This document shows, piece by piece, positions 11,488 to 24,840 of a stretch of DNA of 64,000 nt. The number at the start of each line of letters is the position of its first letter. Positions within the stretch are counted from its first letter, which is position 1. The notes below the pieces were generated by a model. It searched no databases and was not told the origin of the DNA. It worked only from the letters and a program-made list of their open reading frames with translations. Both the position numbers and the translations under genes were made by a program. The DNA comes from Trileptium ribeirensis (Eukaryota > Nematoda > Enoplea > Enoplida > Thoracostomopsidae). The DNA is taken from positions 1 to 64,000 of the forward strand of contig JASANE010021177.1 in assembly GCA_030248225.1 (NCBI GenBank), written 5' to 3'.

Positions 11488-14099
11488 AGGAATTAAGAGA
11501 AGAAACACCACAAAAGAAATCAACCTCCGACATTTTATGTGATTGGTTACATCGCTAGTGCTGTTTACTTCCGGCTTTGTTTACAATGGTTTTATGTCAT
11601 TGAGAGTGGCGCTTTATACATTTGGAGGATAATATCGATACGCTAAGTATTACTGCAATTGTTTATCGATTACAGTATATACCATAGTTGCCCTACTGGA
11701 AAGACGCCTACACTCGGTCCTTCACCCAGTGGACTAGTAACTCGAAATATAGGAAACATCTATACTCATGTTTCCTTTTAGATCTTACGGAACAGTTGTC
11801 TTATTAGGACACGCAAAGAATGCGTGGACTGTTACCCGATTTCATGTACTAGATTGAAGAAAAGCCTAGCTTAAGGGAAGTGTAGTGATCGGCGACACAA
11901 ATAAATAAACCTATTCTCGTTACTATTTTATTTAGTAATATACTTTTCCTTGTAAAATAGTAGAAGTGGTCATAAGTCTAATAGGGGCGGTAGTTAGTAG
12001 AAACTTATTAGGTTTAATAATACTTTAAAAATTTCGGCCCTCTCGTGTCGAGTGAGTGGTAAACAGGGCGAGAGTGTAGGTGGGTGTCGAAAATATTAGT
12101 ACCTAGTGTAACTGCGTCATCTGGCATCCGTCCGGAGTCGTCGACGTAGGAGCATTATTCTTGAGTAGACCGGGTGAATAAGGGACTGGTTCGGACGACC
12201 TAAAACTTGAGCATCTTACATAAATGCCAGTATCGTCATCCGTCCGGGTTTATACGCTGAGCAAACTTCAACTGCGTGGTAGTCGACCGCTACTGTACAG
12301 TTTTAATAACGTGGTCTGCCTTCCGTCCGGGGTCGGCCTGTGTAATATAACTGGCACTATTAGCGTAAATCTAAGGCTTAGGTTGAGGTAATCATATAAT
12401 CGCATGTTGCACTTTCCGTCGGGGAGTGTGTTGTGTTAAAACCATAACGTTAGTAACGTAACAGAAAAAATAAACACTAATCACTATCGCTTAACTGTAA
12501 CCTTTAAACAATAGCTTTGATAACTTAGAGATAAGGACTATGTCAAGCCATAGGTAGCTTTAACTTAACCTATGAACTAAAGTAATAGGTAGGGATCGTT
12601 GATGATACCGAAATCGATGGCCGAAGTGCATAGTGAAAGTAAACGTCAGGCTGTGTAAATCTAGTGTCAGGCTGTGCAGTTCTGGACGTCAGACTGTGCA
12701 ATATAGTCCGGTGGAGTAAAACCGTGAGCAAAAACAATCTCGTACTATATAATAGTACGATCATTTTGGTTACGAGAGCTCAAGCAGTCGTTATTGAAAA
12801 CCAGTGCTAGGTCTGTGTGAGCTAAAATACGGTACTAGGGAATAGTGCCGAGGCTTTTCGAGCGAGCACAGAGAAGAGTACGTTATTTTGATACGGTATC
12901 AAAGCAGTGCCGCAAGTGATCTACGGGCGTGATAATAGTATTCTAATATTTTATCGTGCGTTGCAATAGACCTTATATATTGTGTCTGTTGCCCAATTAT
13001 CTGGAACTCAAGTAATAGAGCCGAGCAAGGATCACGCCGCATCGCAAAATATAAGGCAGTTGTACCGCTCACGAAAGAAAGACGCGCGCCGCAACCAGCG
13101 TCTCACCGGCATTGTACTGGCCACACCTCGAACTGCACAATCTTTCGGTGACGAATTCCGACCCTTTTTAATTCCGATAGCCGACATAAGGAAAATCCCC
13201 ATCCCACCCCTACCCCCCAAAAAACAACGTAAAATAACATTTATATTTGTTGCGCATCTACTAGGCTACAGGGGAATCCCGGGCCAAAACCGTCCCAGAA
13301 CCCCAAAAATTTCTAAAAAACCCGGGTTGATCATCACTTTCTCAATTATATCCCTCCCTCCTCGTTGTTTTGTTTTCTTTTCGTTCTCGTTTTCTTTTGT
13401 TTTCAATTGATGCTAATTTGCTTAATTAGCATCATTTATTTATATAGTTTAGCTAATTTGTTGTTAGCTTGTTGTTTGTAGTTCAATCTAGTTTAGTAGT
13501 TGCGGAGGTAACGTGCGGCCAACTTAAGCATTTCAGTCCAGATTTGCACAGTTTCATTACCTGAGGAGCCTCTTTTCGAATTATGCGAAACTAGTCTTAA
13601 AGATTTAATTTTTTTTACTTTAAAATTGGAGACATAGCTAATTGTCATCGAGAGTTTGCTACGATACGACACGTTTGTTATCTGTGACCTGGATCTTAAC
13701 TTTCTATTCTGAATTGGGGTTTATAATATTGTTGGAGTTTGACACTCGCCTAGCATAACGCATTATGATAACTGGTCTGTAAAGATTCATTGCTTAAAGT
13801 TCATGTTTAACTTTTCATCGAGTGGTTTTGATTGCGTTAAGAATTAAGCGTATAGTCTAGTATTTGAACAAAATTGGTTTGAGATCTCATAGTGTACCAA
13901 GCATTTGTCAAAGGATAGTAGAACGTAATATTAGTGTTTTGGACAACGCATCCAAAACGTAAAGGAACAAAATATTGTCCTGTTAATCATTTGTTCTAAA
14001 ACATTAAGTAACTGAGTTGTAACAGTTTGATATTTTAACCGGAAAATTTTTATTTTGTTATCGCACGAAAATATTCCCGCGTACTGGTTTAAAAGCTAC
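11488..14099. other. Non-coding, short dispersed motifs
   Basis: No gene seen. CCGTCCGG-like motifs recur at about 12128, 12240, 12320 and 12415. Three copies of a GTCAGGCTGTGC-like motif sit at about 23 bp spacing in 12645-12700. A perfect hairpin GATGCTAATT/AATTAGCATC with a 5-nt loop lies at 13409-13433. The 142-codon frame at 12982-13410 overlaps a dispersed GC-rich repeat shared with about 4130 and has no recognisable domain, so it is not called. Confidence 0.4.
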
Positions 14100-17050
14100 A
14101 TATTACATGTGATGTTCGCGAACTACGAGTATTATCATTAATAAAACGAAATGTGTTAGCGTAATGAAAAATGCGGAAGGCTAGATCCGGCTTTTTACGT
14201 TATGCGTTGTTAAACGAAGTTGTGGCCAAACAGCAAATATGTGCATTGTGTTACCGAGCAGAAATTACTCGATTTTGCAATCAGTTATTCGGCGTTCGCT
14301 AACGAAAATTACTGAAGTTGTAATTGGTTATTGCAATTATTATTTCGTTCCCTAACAGAATTTCATACATTAGAGTTATACGTGAGCAAATTGAAGCTGC
14401 GCCCCCTGCCATCCTATTTTGTCATTACGGATTGAATTTCGCTTGTTCGCTGTACCGAAGATCCGTAGAAATATAACAGAACAAAAATTAGGCCTTTTGA
14501 AAACACATCCAAAACGTTAACGAACAAAACTTGGTTCGACTAATAATTCTAAATTGTAATGCAACGCCTGAGCGACGGTTTTGTGCTGAAACCATTCCAG
14601 TATTCGCGAGCATGAAGACCTTAGTTTTATATGCGACAATGTCTTAAGAAATTACATAACTTCGCGAACCAAGTTTACATTTGCATCATCTTACAACATG
14701 TCTGTCGTTCTCGAATGCTTATTTTTAGCTCACGGTCGCGATCATTATTTTTATTTCAAAATACAAAACTTTTGTTTGTGTTATTTCGCGCGGTGGATGT
14801 GTATATAATGTATACATATACGCTTTCCGTGTAAGGCATGGTTAATCTAGGTATTCTACATTGAATACAGCTCCGCCTCCATCTTCCCGGGTCAAAATGC
14901 CAAAAAACATTTTAAACGGCACTTTCCCACCTCTGACCATATGGGTACCAGTTTTCCGCAGCCCAGTTTTTTATCACCAAGCCGGTGAATTGTGAGTATT
15001 GAATATGTAATTCAGAAAAATATACACAGCTACATTGAGCATTAAATTACAAAATGAATCTTGAAATGCCCTAGTTACTAGTTAGTATTCATAATACCTT
15101 TGCGAAATTTGGTTTAATATTTTTGTATGAGTAATGGAATAATTCTTAAGGGCGCATAGGCAGGAGCAACCGGGTATCGAAAAATAGTTTTCGCAGCCCA
15201 TATCTCGTGACACAGGCTTCGCATTTTACGGAATCAACTGGCCGAGATCTACAGCTTCGCTGACCACAACCTTTTTATTGGATCACTCCTTGGGCCGCTA
15301 TGGGCCCTAATGTGATTCATAGGCCCTTTGCAGAAATAGCAATTTTTCAGATTTCGCCGTGTTATTGCTTCTTTCTACCTTACAATGAGTGTCTGTTAGA
15401 TTTATCGAGCACGCTAATTACGATGGTTTTGATATCCAGAGTCCAACAGAGTATAACAGTATATTATAGGTAACTTTTAATAGCGTTTCAAGGGTTTTAC
15501 GGTCGACTAACCCGATTTCCTAAATTGCGTTTTAATGTGTCTGATTATGTATTGGGTGCGGCGCATCACGAATGCGTTTTATATTCATAGTTAGTAGACA
15601 TTGTATAAAAATACCTGCGTAAATTCCAATATTATACTTTTTGGGTTATAACAACATTCTGATTTTAGAAATTAAAAAGAATTTCAAATAAATATTTTTT
15701 CAACTAAACTATTCTTTTATATAAAATTAAAATTTATCACAAGCTGATTGTGAGTGTTCGGTGAGGACGCAGGTGTAATAATTTTCTAATTAAATCGGTA
15801 CCTGCCAACCTGTATCTCATGGTCACCAATAGGTTGAATATAAGGGAAAGAAATATTTACTAGTATGATGATTTTTAGCATATGTTACTTCGGTTCCATA
15901 TCAAATCCATCATGTGGGTGAACATTTTGAATACCAATATAGATATTTAGATCAAATTAATGTATAGTGGCGTCCGCTACTCTTGTTGTTACTCAGAAAC
16001 GTACGCTAGTATATTCTGAAAATGAGATTTTTTACGGTTCACGTTATTATTCTTTTCTATTATTGCCTGCACAAATTCGGATTTTTGACCGATCAGTTTA
16101 ACTCCAACCATTATTTTTTGCTTGACCTTTTAAATTAATTTATATGTAGGTTTTTTGAACGCTGAGTACAATGATTTAATTATCAAATCTATAACGGGTT
16201 TCAAATGTGTTGAAAATGTAAAAAAATTCTGAATGTTTTTAAGGTGTTTTAAAGCCGCAGCCTTAGCATGTGGGATTGTGGTTACGTTTATAGAAATAAC
16301 ACTATGCTTTTTGGTTTTTAATTAGTTTATGGGATTTGATTTTTTATTATGGTTTACTTCCCAGTTGCTTATTTTGACCGATCTCATTACGTTTTGGTCT
16401 CGGACGGATCTCATAGTTATCATGTATTGCTCTGGGGAAGAAATAGTTAATTATTTTGTGAGAATCGATCTCTGGAAGCTGCATATCTGCCTTCATTATT
16501 CCCCTAAGAGGCTTGTAGCTTTCGGGGGGTAAACAATCGTTGAGATTAAATTATTCTACTGGTGCGATTTGTTTTCTCAGTTTGACACACTTTTAGGAAA
16601 AGGACAAAATGTTAATACTAGGAAATGTTAATATTAAAGCGTTGACTTGTAATTTTCACCAAAATACTCTTGCACGTCGATGGTCGAACGATGTCATGTT
16701 TGCGAACAAAACATACGGATTTAACGATATACTGTATTCGGCTCCCGGATTTCCAGTTAAAATTTCATTAAGCTATTTCACCTTATTATTTGAACATATT
16801 TAAGTTATGGACACACGTTCGCGAACAATAAATGCATTGTTAATATTCTTTTTAGTATTAACGTAGTGTTAGGACATATATGTGTGTTCGCGAACAGCTT
16901 GATCTCAACAGTACTTTATGTTCGGGAACAATGTTTTGCATAAGGAAGCTCGGTCTGTTCTCACACAAAATTCATAGAATTTTATACATCATAGAACTGT
17001 TCGCGAACCAATCAGACCGTTAAGAATATCAAGAATTGTGTTTGCATAAA
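14100..17050. repeat. Region with repeated palindrome GTTCGCGAAC
   Basis: The exact 10 bp palindrome GTTCGCGAAC occurs at 14114-14123, 16817-16826, 16886-16895 and 16999-17008. Near-copies (TTCGCGAG, TTCGCGAAC, TTCGGGAAC) lie at about 14605, 14662 and 16920. A segment at about 14395-14560 resembles 55225-55350, where further TTCGCGAAC motifs occur. The pattern suggests two old copies of one dispersed element family. No coding capacity was recognised. Confidence 0.55.
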
Positions 17051-19844
17051 GAAAAATTTAAAATTCAAGTAACCTAATTTAGCGTTTCGGAACGCAGTTA
17101 TGGTGAAAGTGTAAAAAGGTGCATTGTGTTAGCTAACGTAACTTAAACGTTTTTGTAATTAGATACTAAGCATTCGCAGATCGGAACAGTATGGAAATTG
17201 CGTTAAGCCATTGTAATTATTAGTTTGTTCTCTAACAACATTTTGTACATAATGTCAAGAGAGGGTGGTAGGCGGCGCAGCTTAAGTTTACTCATGCATA
17301 AGCTTGTTCCGCCGATCTTGAAAACCGTTTTTGAACAAACTAACGCATTTGTTTATATGCAGCCATATTGGAGTTCCTGATGTTACAACAGATTCGAATT
17401 TATCACCCTATTTAGTGGATACGATCGGAACTTCGGGAAAAATTCACGTATATATTTTATTGTTTTAGAAATTTCAAATCCTTTATGATAATCAAATTAT
17501 ATTAAAGTTTGATATGAGATAGCGTACCTGAAAGATAATTCGGCATGCTCAGTTCTTTGCCGGATAATATTATATCGGAGATAGTGCAATTATTGGACTA
17601 CAGGGTACGTTATAGTTTGTTTGCGTACGTATAGCTTATGTTTGCTTACGCTATATATCAGGGAATAACCTGAACCGAAATTTACCGGAACCAGCAACCG
17701 GATCCGGAACCGGAACCTGGTCTTCGAAATTTATATATAGTAAAACAGATGATGGAAGAAATGAAGGTATAGTGGATTTAAAATGCATTGAAAATAACTT
17801 TTACATTAAACTTAATGTATGGCGATGGTATTATTGCCTTTCTGAAACTTTAAAGAGACTGAGGAAGCTAATAATGTTTATTTATAGATCAAATATGTCG
17901 GTTTTTGGACATTCAGAGCAAAAACGTCTTCTACTATACACCACTGCGTATACTGCGTCAAATCCAATGTGCTTACAAAGCTTGGAGCGTTGAATACACA
18001 CTTTCGCTCTGTCTCCAGTCACCTCCCTTTACTACACATACGTTTGTTGCATGTTCTTCTGTAGGAAACTTAAAATTATTGGTTTATATGATTTTAAGAG
18101 AAAATAATAGATAGAAGGTAATTTTCTGATCAGTGGTCAGATACACTGTTTAGGCTAGCGTTGGACAAACAGTCCCCGTCAAATCATAATGATGATAACA
18201 TTCTAATCAGAATGCTATAAATGAGACACACTGTGATGCTGCTCGCACACTTTCAATAAATACAGTTCATTGCCAAGAAAGCAGTTTCTAGCTGCGTTGC
18301 AGATAACGTTAGTTTACTTCAATTTAAACGTGATTTACCAAGTTTACAACGCAATGGCGGGTGCTTGACGCAATTTATGTTAGCTAAGCATACCCTATGT
18401 ACTTCTGCGTAAGCCATACTCTGTTACCGAGTTGGACCGGTTTAATTCAAACGTATCCCACAGACTTCTGGATGTGTAAAAAGTTGCTACAAGCATCGCC
18501 CTGGCTTTGATTTAACAGTTAATCTTTTCTTCTGCTTGGTTGTATTGGAGCTTGATCATTGTATAATATGTATTACAGGATGAAGCAAAAAACGTGGAAA
18601 ATTTCAAACAAAATTTTTAAACAGGAATTCCGGTTCCGGTATGGTTTTTGCCCTTTGCCGGAACCGCAACCGGAACACAATTTTCGCCGGAACCGGAATC
18701 CCGGTTACTCCCTGATATATATACCGGGGCCGGACCCGGGACCGGGGCTAGCCGAAAAGTACTATGTGTTCGATTTTCCAGCGCATATAAAGCATATATA
18801 CCGCATATACATATATGCCGATGGGGGGTGGAAGGGAGTAAAATCTCCCCATGGGAATCTGGCCCCTCAGTGAGGTGCCCTCATAGGCGAAAATTTGACA
18901 CCGGCGACCAAAAAAGGTCCTCACTACCGTACCGACCACCCCACAAGAATTTCGTCGGCTACCGGGAGGTTACCCCCTCCTGGAGGGTTTTACCTCACTG
19001 GCGTGTATGCATCGTCGTCATGTATGCAAATATACCAATGATCAAATCATTGTTTAATTACTATTCATTAAGATTATTATGTAAAAATAAATTGAACAAT
19101 TTGCCATATTGTATCATGCATTAAAAAGTTTTAACAGCTAAGGTTTACAGTTTCAAGAAATTGATGTGGAATTTACACTGTCCTGGTTAGTAGCAAGCAT
19201 TATATCTTCAGCTAAAGCTCCAGATTTTTTATCTGTTCTACTAATTTGGTACCAGATTGTTTATCTCTTTTACTAATTAAAAAAATATTTTTTTCTGACA
19301 CAGCAGCCCCGGCATCTAAATTTTATCTTTACCGGGCCCGGGCTTCGACGTTGCCCCTGCTCGGGGCTAAATTTGTTGCTGCCCGGGGGCCGGGGCCTAA
19401 TATATATACTCATATGGTACATAAATGGTTAGCCTGTTTTGTGAATGCTGTTTGGACCGGCCATGTGCGTGACGAAAAAAAAGTGAATAAGACTACATCT
19501 GTCGTATGAATTATGTGTTTTATCGACGAATTGAGGTATGCATTAGATTTTAAGGGACAAAGATTTTTGGATATTTCAAATTTTAATTTTAGGACTTGTT
19601 ATCGTTCGAATTGGTGAGTCGACGTTTTTACAACGTTGTCGAAAATGATCGTAACTGGATGAGATTATGTGCATTTCATTGGCTCATAACCAAACGCGAT
19701 GCCGACTGTAAAACCTGGAGACATCAGTTTGTGAAAGTTAGTTAATTGTTAACAATGTAGCAGGTTTCGGACCTGTTATAAATAGTATTTTTACAACGAG
19801 CGCTGTTTGGACCTTACAACGAATGGATGGTAATTAATATTATG
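17051..19844. other. Non-coding, with LTR-like signals and CCGG-rich patches
   Basis: No gene seen. A TATAAAT at 18216-18222 followed by AATAAA at 18255-18260 has the spacing of a compact retroviral-type LTR promoter and poly(A) signal, but no paired LTR was found. Patches of CCGGAACC repeats occur at about 17690-17730 and 18625-18750, and GGGCCCGGG-type sequence at about 19335-19400. The 104- and 158-codon frames at 18559-19124 read through these simple repeats. Confidence 0.4.
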
Positions 19845-20170
19845 TATACTGGTTTCTCCCTGGTGGGTGGGCCGTTGCCCAAAACCAGGTCTCACCCGGT
19901 ACGCCGGAAGCACACCCGTTCATGCCGCCCCTAGGTAAGGTATTGCTACCAACCAGCAACATGAAGGAAAAGGTGGCTCAAGTTTTTTGAACTTAAAGTA
20001 TATAGTGCTACAATTAAATATTCTTTAAGATATGTTTCACGCAAATATAGCCTTGAATTTATGGTCGGGGCCTAAACACTTTTACAATTTGAACAAAAAT
20101 CGCCACAAATATGAATAACTTGGTATAAAGCAGCATCATTTGACTGGCCAGTCCACAGCGCTCCGAAAAG
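19845..20170 (+). repeat. Dispersed repeat, copy 1
   Basis: It starts near ACTGGTTTCTCCCTGGTGG and continues through a segment around CTTGAATTTATGGTCGG and AACAAAAATCGCCACAAATA. The same order and strand are found at 33955-34300 (ACTGGCTTCTCCCTGGTGG, CTTGAATTTATGGTTGG, GCAAAAATCATCATAAATA). The function is unknown; it is probably the tail of a retroelement family. Confidence 0.6.
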
Positions 20171-21474
20171 TTGGGGGGACTTCGGGTGGCCCCATGTTCA
20201 TTCTCGGGGGAAAATTTAAAGTGGGGATTGGATAAATTTTGCTAAAAAAACTCTTAGTATTTCCATATTTTCATGCATTTCTACTACCGTGAATGTATTT
20301 TCAAGCTAAAAACGATATTTTAGCATTATATATAAATAATGGTAATTAATGCTTAAATACAATTTGCAAATAAAAAACTAATTTTAAGACATAAAAATTT
20401 TTTGGAATTAGTTGAAGATGAGGGTTTCGGTCAAGCGGGAGGGTGCGGACATGGAGGAAATCTCACGAACATGCGGGATTTGGAAAGTGACTGGTGTCCC
20501 CCAAACCCACCCTCCCCACTGTGGACAAGTCAGTATGAACGGGGGGTGTCCCTAATATCCGCGTCCTATTTGGATTCCCCCGGCTCATGAAGCGGGGGCT
20601 TCCACGGACTAGACCCCAATAACTTTTGGCCATTTTGATAAGCCAGTTAATATAATATTATCGTATAAAAGATAATATATATAATAAATACATTTACTAG
20701 CGTACACAGTATGTAACTTTGAAACAAGTGCCCTTCACAGCGGAGCCAGACATTGCAGACAAAATCGAATATATAGATAAGGCAGCTAGCAAAAAATCGT
20801 CAAATATTGTAGCAATTTTTTTGCCTGTGTCACGTATGTCTGGATTTACGCATATCATCACATTGTATTACCGTGTAGACATATATAGTAGTAGCAGCTT
20901 GTATCATCGCCAAGATTGTGAATTCGCAGTGATAAACACGTAAATTAGAGACACATGTACAGCTATATTGAGCATCAGCTTACAAAATGATCCGAATTTC
21001 AGCGCTGGTACTTTAATCGTTGGTCATATCCGGTTAAGTTGCGTAAGTAAGGACCAGAGTTTTTTTTTCAATTTCCGATTCGCGAAAATTACGCAAATCT
21101 GTTTTTTAATGCGTGAAGGTCTACCAAAAAAGCGTAATTGTTATCATAAAATAATCAAAAATACTTATGTATACTTAATTTTGACAGCTCCAAACGTCTA
21201 TGTTGAGGTACTTGCACTGCACGCCGCAGTTTTGCTTTGAGAGCACTAACGTCGCCAGCGTTGAACATCGGGTCACAGAAATTAGCCTCCAAACAGACGT
21301 CGCCGCACGGTGGGAAAATTGCTGTTGGAATGATAAAGCGGATAGGTTATAGCAGGGTGCCATAGCTGAACTCGCCCTCGTCAGAGGAAAATCCTTGAAA
21401 TAGGCCTTCATCGTCGTGATACTGTTCTCCAACAAACCCTGAAGTCCCTCGATGCGACTGAGAACTGCTGCCGC
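20171..21474. other. Non-coding, with another dispersed repeat fragment
   Basis: No gene supported. The motif around ACAGCTATATTGAGCATC at about 20958 also occurs near 15027 and 56407, which links this area to the repeat family of 54.3-57.0 kb. Confidence 0.4.
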
Positions 21475-22814
21475 TACTAGCGTATCGCTTGCGCACCGGT
21501 GTCCTCACCAGTTACTGTACACCACAGAACACTCAAATTCAGTCCATGAAGGAGCCGTAGTCGAAGCAGCTTTTCCGTGGTAATCAGTTCAAGACGGTTA
21601 CGCGGTTTGACTTTAAGACAATTAGAAGCGGAAAATCCAAGTTCAACTGAAGCGTTATCAGCGCCTAGTATGTAGATAGCCTCTACTACAAGTGATAAAT
21701 TCGGACTCGTCACACGTCGCTCAATCAGAGTTTTTTAAACGCACCGCCATCCCTTCCCGAACAGTCCCAAGTGTTTAGCATCAGGCTTGAACTCCTGCCA
21801 TTCTTGTAAACAGTGGCTCCGCTGTGCACCGAGAAAACCAAAATGCAACGCAATACGTCCAATTTCCGCAGCACCGAAATCTATAAACGTTTCAGTATCA
21901 GCTGAAAGTTTCTCCGTTGAAGGAGCAAAGATGTGACGGCCAGGATCCCAGCGTTGTCAAAAAACGGCTCTCGAGATTCTCTACTATTCGCTGCATAAGC
22001 TCAAATATGTTTCGTTTAACCGATGTTATATTCTCCGCCGAGGCTTCGAAACGCGCGCTTGGCCGCACAGTTACAGCATTCGATCTGTTTTATGTTTTCG
22101 CCTCCCCGAGTTCCGTATCTTACTCCAAAATGCATCTTGAGATATTGAATTTTGCCTTTGACCAATGGAGGAACGTCAAATGGATGAAAGCTATATAGTC
22201 TGCTGAAAAGCCTTGTTCAGTCCCATGAGCGGTTCCAACAAATCAGCCACATAGTAAAGGGTTAGCAGAAACTGTCGATCGGTAAGCATACGACGGAAAC
22301 CATCGGCCGCGGTATCCCGATATATAATGAAAATCTTCGAAATAAGTCTGGAGCAGTAGTACGTTTGCGACTAATTTAGAAATAACGTCATGTCGCGATA
22401 GCCGTCTGACTTCGACGACGTGTTGTGACCTTTGCTGTATGCAAATAGTTCAGAAACGTCCGAACCTTGTCTTCAAACTGCAGGAAATAATCTAACGATT
22501 CATAAGCGTCTTTAAGCGCAAGCGCCTCGCGGTGAGCCACACAATGCATGGAGATAATGGAATGGTTGGCGATTGGCCGACGTAAGCGGGCGATAACTCC
22601 GTTTCGTGCGCCGAGCATCACATTTTCGCCATCGGAAGTAAAGTACACGAACTTTGTCATATCGACCATAATCGACTTGAAATAATCATTGATCACATCT
22701 GTGATCGTTGCAGCATCAAAAGCAACCAACTTGGGGGCCGCTTGAAATCGACTCAGTGTACTGCCATCACCGAGGTCGGTACTTAAATGTTGAGTGTATA
22801 TCATTAAGTACAGT

Positions 22815-23074
22815 TACAATCAGAATTAAGTGCTTATAAAACCTAACGCAGACGAAATCGAACGAAAACGCAATCGATCGATTTTCGTTTGTACGAAATT
22901 CCTTAAGTTAAACGCAAACTAACATTTTTATTAAATTATTTTTTTTTATTTTGACGCAATCGAAATTCGATAAATTAACCGACTTTCGTTTAAACGGTCG
23001 ATTTTCGTTTAAACGGAAACGATCGAAATCTAACCAAGCTTCGATCGATTTTTGAGCACTTAATTCTGATTGTA
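22815..23074. mobile_element. TA-flanked MITE inserted in hAT gene
   Basis: A 260 bp insertion bounded by TA at both sides with perfect 18 bp terminal inverted repeats (CAATCAGAATTAAGTGCT). The interior is AT-rich and carries repeated CGATCGATTTTCGTTT-type motifs that are also inverted with respect to each other. TA duplication and no coding capacity fit a Tc1/mariner-type MITE. It separates the two hAT coding blocks, so it landed in the transposase gene. Confidence 0.85.
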
Positions 23075-23250
23075 CCTACATTTTTTGCTTCATATCATTA
23101 GATTCATCGACATGAATTCCAAACATGTGGCTGTTTTTCAGGTCAGAGTTATCAAGGTCTTTAACCACTTTATTCGTAGCACAAAGGAACTGATACGTCG
23201 AAAAGTTTGAGCGATGCTTATTAGGGTGTTTGACGTTTGCCTTGCAGGTT

Positions 23251-23430
23251 GTTAAGTGATTGTCGACTAATGCGTGCATTTCCATTGCAAAACTGATCGG
23301 TCGCTCATTTTGGATGCAGAATAAAATGTTTTTCAATTTTGTTAAGTGATTGTCCACTAACCCGTGCATTTCCGTTGCAAAACTGATCGGTCGCTCATTT
23401 TGGATGCAGAATAAAATGTTTTTCAAGAAG
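23251..23430 (-). repeat. 90 bp tandem duplication within hAT transposase
   Basis: Two adjacent 90 bp copies begin at 23251 and 23341 (GTTAAGTGATTGTC). In the encoded protein the block KNILFCIQNERPISFA appears twice, 30 residues apart. The copies differ at only a few bases and the duplication keeps the reading frame. Confidence 0.9.
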
Positions 23431-23640
23431 TGGCGTAAGCGTGGCTAGTAGTTTCAACTACTTTTACCAGCGCTGTTGCCATGTGCTGCTGCTCGGCTTC
23501 TATAGCATCCACCTTTTTGGTCTTGTGGCTTTTTGCGTGCCTATCTAAATGCTCGAGTCGTCAACCGGCTTCAGGGCACTTCTTGTCGTGATCCTTTGTC
23601 CATTTACTTTTGATACCAGCATCCCTACAACGCCCTCATG

Positions 23641-24840
23641 TGACAGTGTTCGTCGGTAGCTTTCTAATAACCCTTTCTCGTCGACGGTCCAACGCCATCC
23701 ACCTCGTCCATGTTTCTTCCGGTATCAGAATATAGCAACCTTCGCGAATAAAAAAATTTTTTGCTATTTTTCGGGAATGTTTTTCTACTGCCGATGATAT
23801 GTCAAATCTTTCTTGCACCAATACTTCCGCAGTAGCCAATGTATTCATGAAAATATAAAATTTTTTTATTGCTACCACTAGGTAAGCTGTAAGGGCAAAA
23901 TTTTATTCATTTTTATTTTAGCGAAAATTCGCTATGAAAAAAATTTTTTTTCTTAATGGAAAAAAAATATTTGTAAATTTCGTGAAAAAAAAATTTTTTT
24001 TATTTTTTTAAAAATTGTAAAAAAATTACATGACAAGAAACATAAAAACTACTAAAGCGTTCGTACATTGTAAGCATACATTACGTATATATCATTACGC
24101 AGAGGATATCTATATAAGCAAAGTTGGTGATGACACCGAACGAAATTAGTCGATATCGTTATTATAAACCCGAGATGCAGTAACCAAAAATGTAACTAAT
24201 ATTTTTGTGGTGTATCTTTCTACATTTTGGATAGGAACTAGTCAACAATTGATATCTATTTTTCTTTTTTTCCTGGATTTTTAGTCTGCATGTAATCATG
24301 GTGCCTCTGCATGTAATGTCAATACTGTTCACTGACGATACAGACATAACGAGTTTTTTTATAAAAACACATAATTAATATTGTAATCTGCCACTAATCG
24401 GAACAATTAGAAAGCCCGAGACCATAAATGGTATTAAACTAAATATCTACACACAAAATCTGAGTTAACTCTCGATCACGAAAATTTGTTTTTGAAGCAC
24501 TTATGTTAACATTTCGTTTTGTCACGGCGTCGCGATTTTCTCCGAAATAGATTAGAGATTTCACCAAAAGTTTAGAACATACTGTTTTGCAGAGTACATA
24601 CTAGGTAAATATATTTAGTATTCAATTTTCTGAAACATATGCAGTGCTCGCCAGAAATAATTGATAGGTCGCTATTCGCTACATTGGCTACTTTACATCA
24701 TGTTCGTGGTTCGCTCGTCCTCACTCGCTGCTGCGGCAGCAAACATTTCTAGCGAGTACTAACTGAATAATATCAGAAAACTGAAAGCACATGTCCTTTG
24801 AATCAAAATAAATCAGCAGAAATTAGTCCCTGCAACTGTT
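23641..24840. other. AT-rich spacer between hAT and pogo remnants
   Basis: Contains long A and T runs at about 23930-24030 and no convincing gene. The 80-codon minus frame at 23636-23878 could be the extreme N-terminus of the hAT remnant, but I see no motif. CAGTGCTCGCC at about 24642 could be an end of the pogo element; I found no inverted partner. Confidence 0.35.

Larger units (their letters stand above)
21477..23640 (-). pseudogene. hAT-type transposase, decayed
   Basis: Minus-strand remnant in several frames. From N to C it holds a cysteine/histidine zinc-finger-like segment (CRDAGIKSKW...KCPEAG...HLDRHAKSH, about 23500-23640) and a 116-codon frame at 23076-23426 with HVDESNDM. A 138-codon frame at 22388-22804 with FTSDGENVMLG and MHCVAHREALAL follows, then a C-terminal dimerisation-like segment at 21477-21713 (ASVELGFSASN...KPRNRL). 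The CVAHR, DES and E-x-GFS landmarks fit the hAT/ZNF862-like group. It is broken by frameshifts, by a MITE at 22815-23074 and by a 90 bp tandem duplication, so it is inactive. Confidence 0.75.

Noticed and set aside
12982..13410. 142-codon plus-strand ORF
   Set aside because: Low-complexity C-terminus, overlaps a dispersed GC-rich repeat shared with about 4130, no family signal.
18559..19124. Overlapping 104- and 158-codon ORFs
   Set aside because: They run through CCGGAACC simple repeats in two frames at once; no domain in either.
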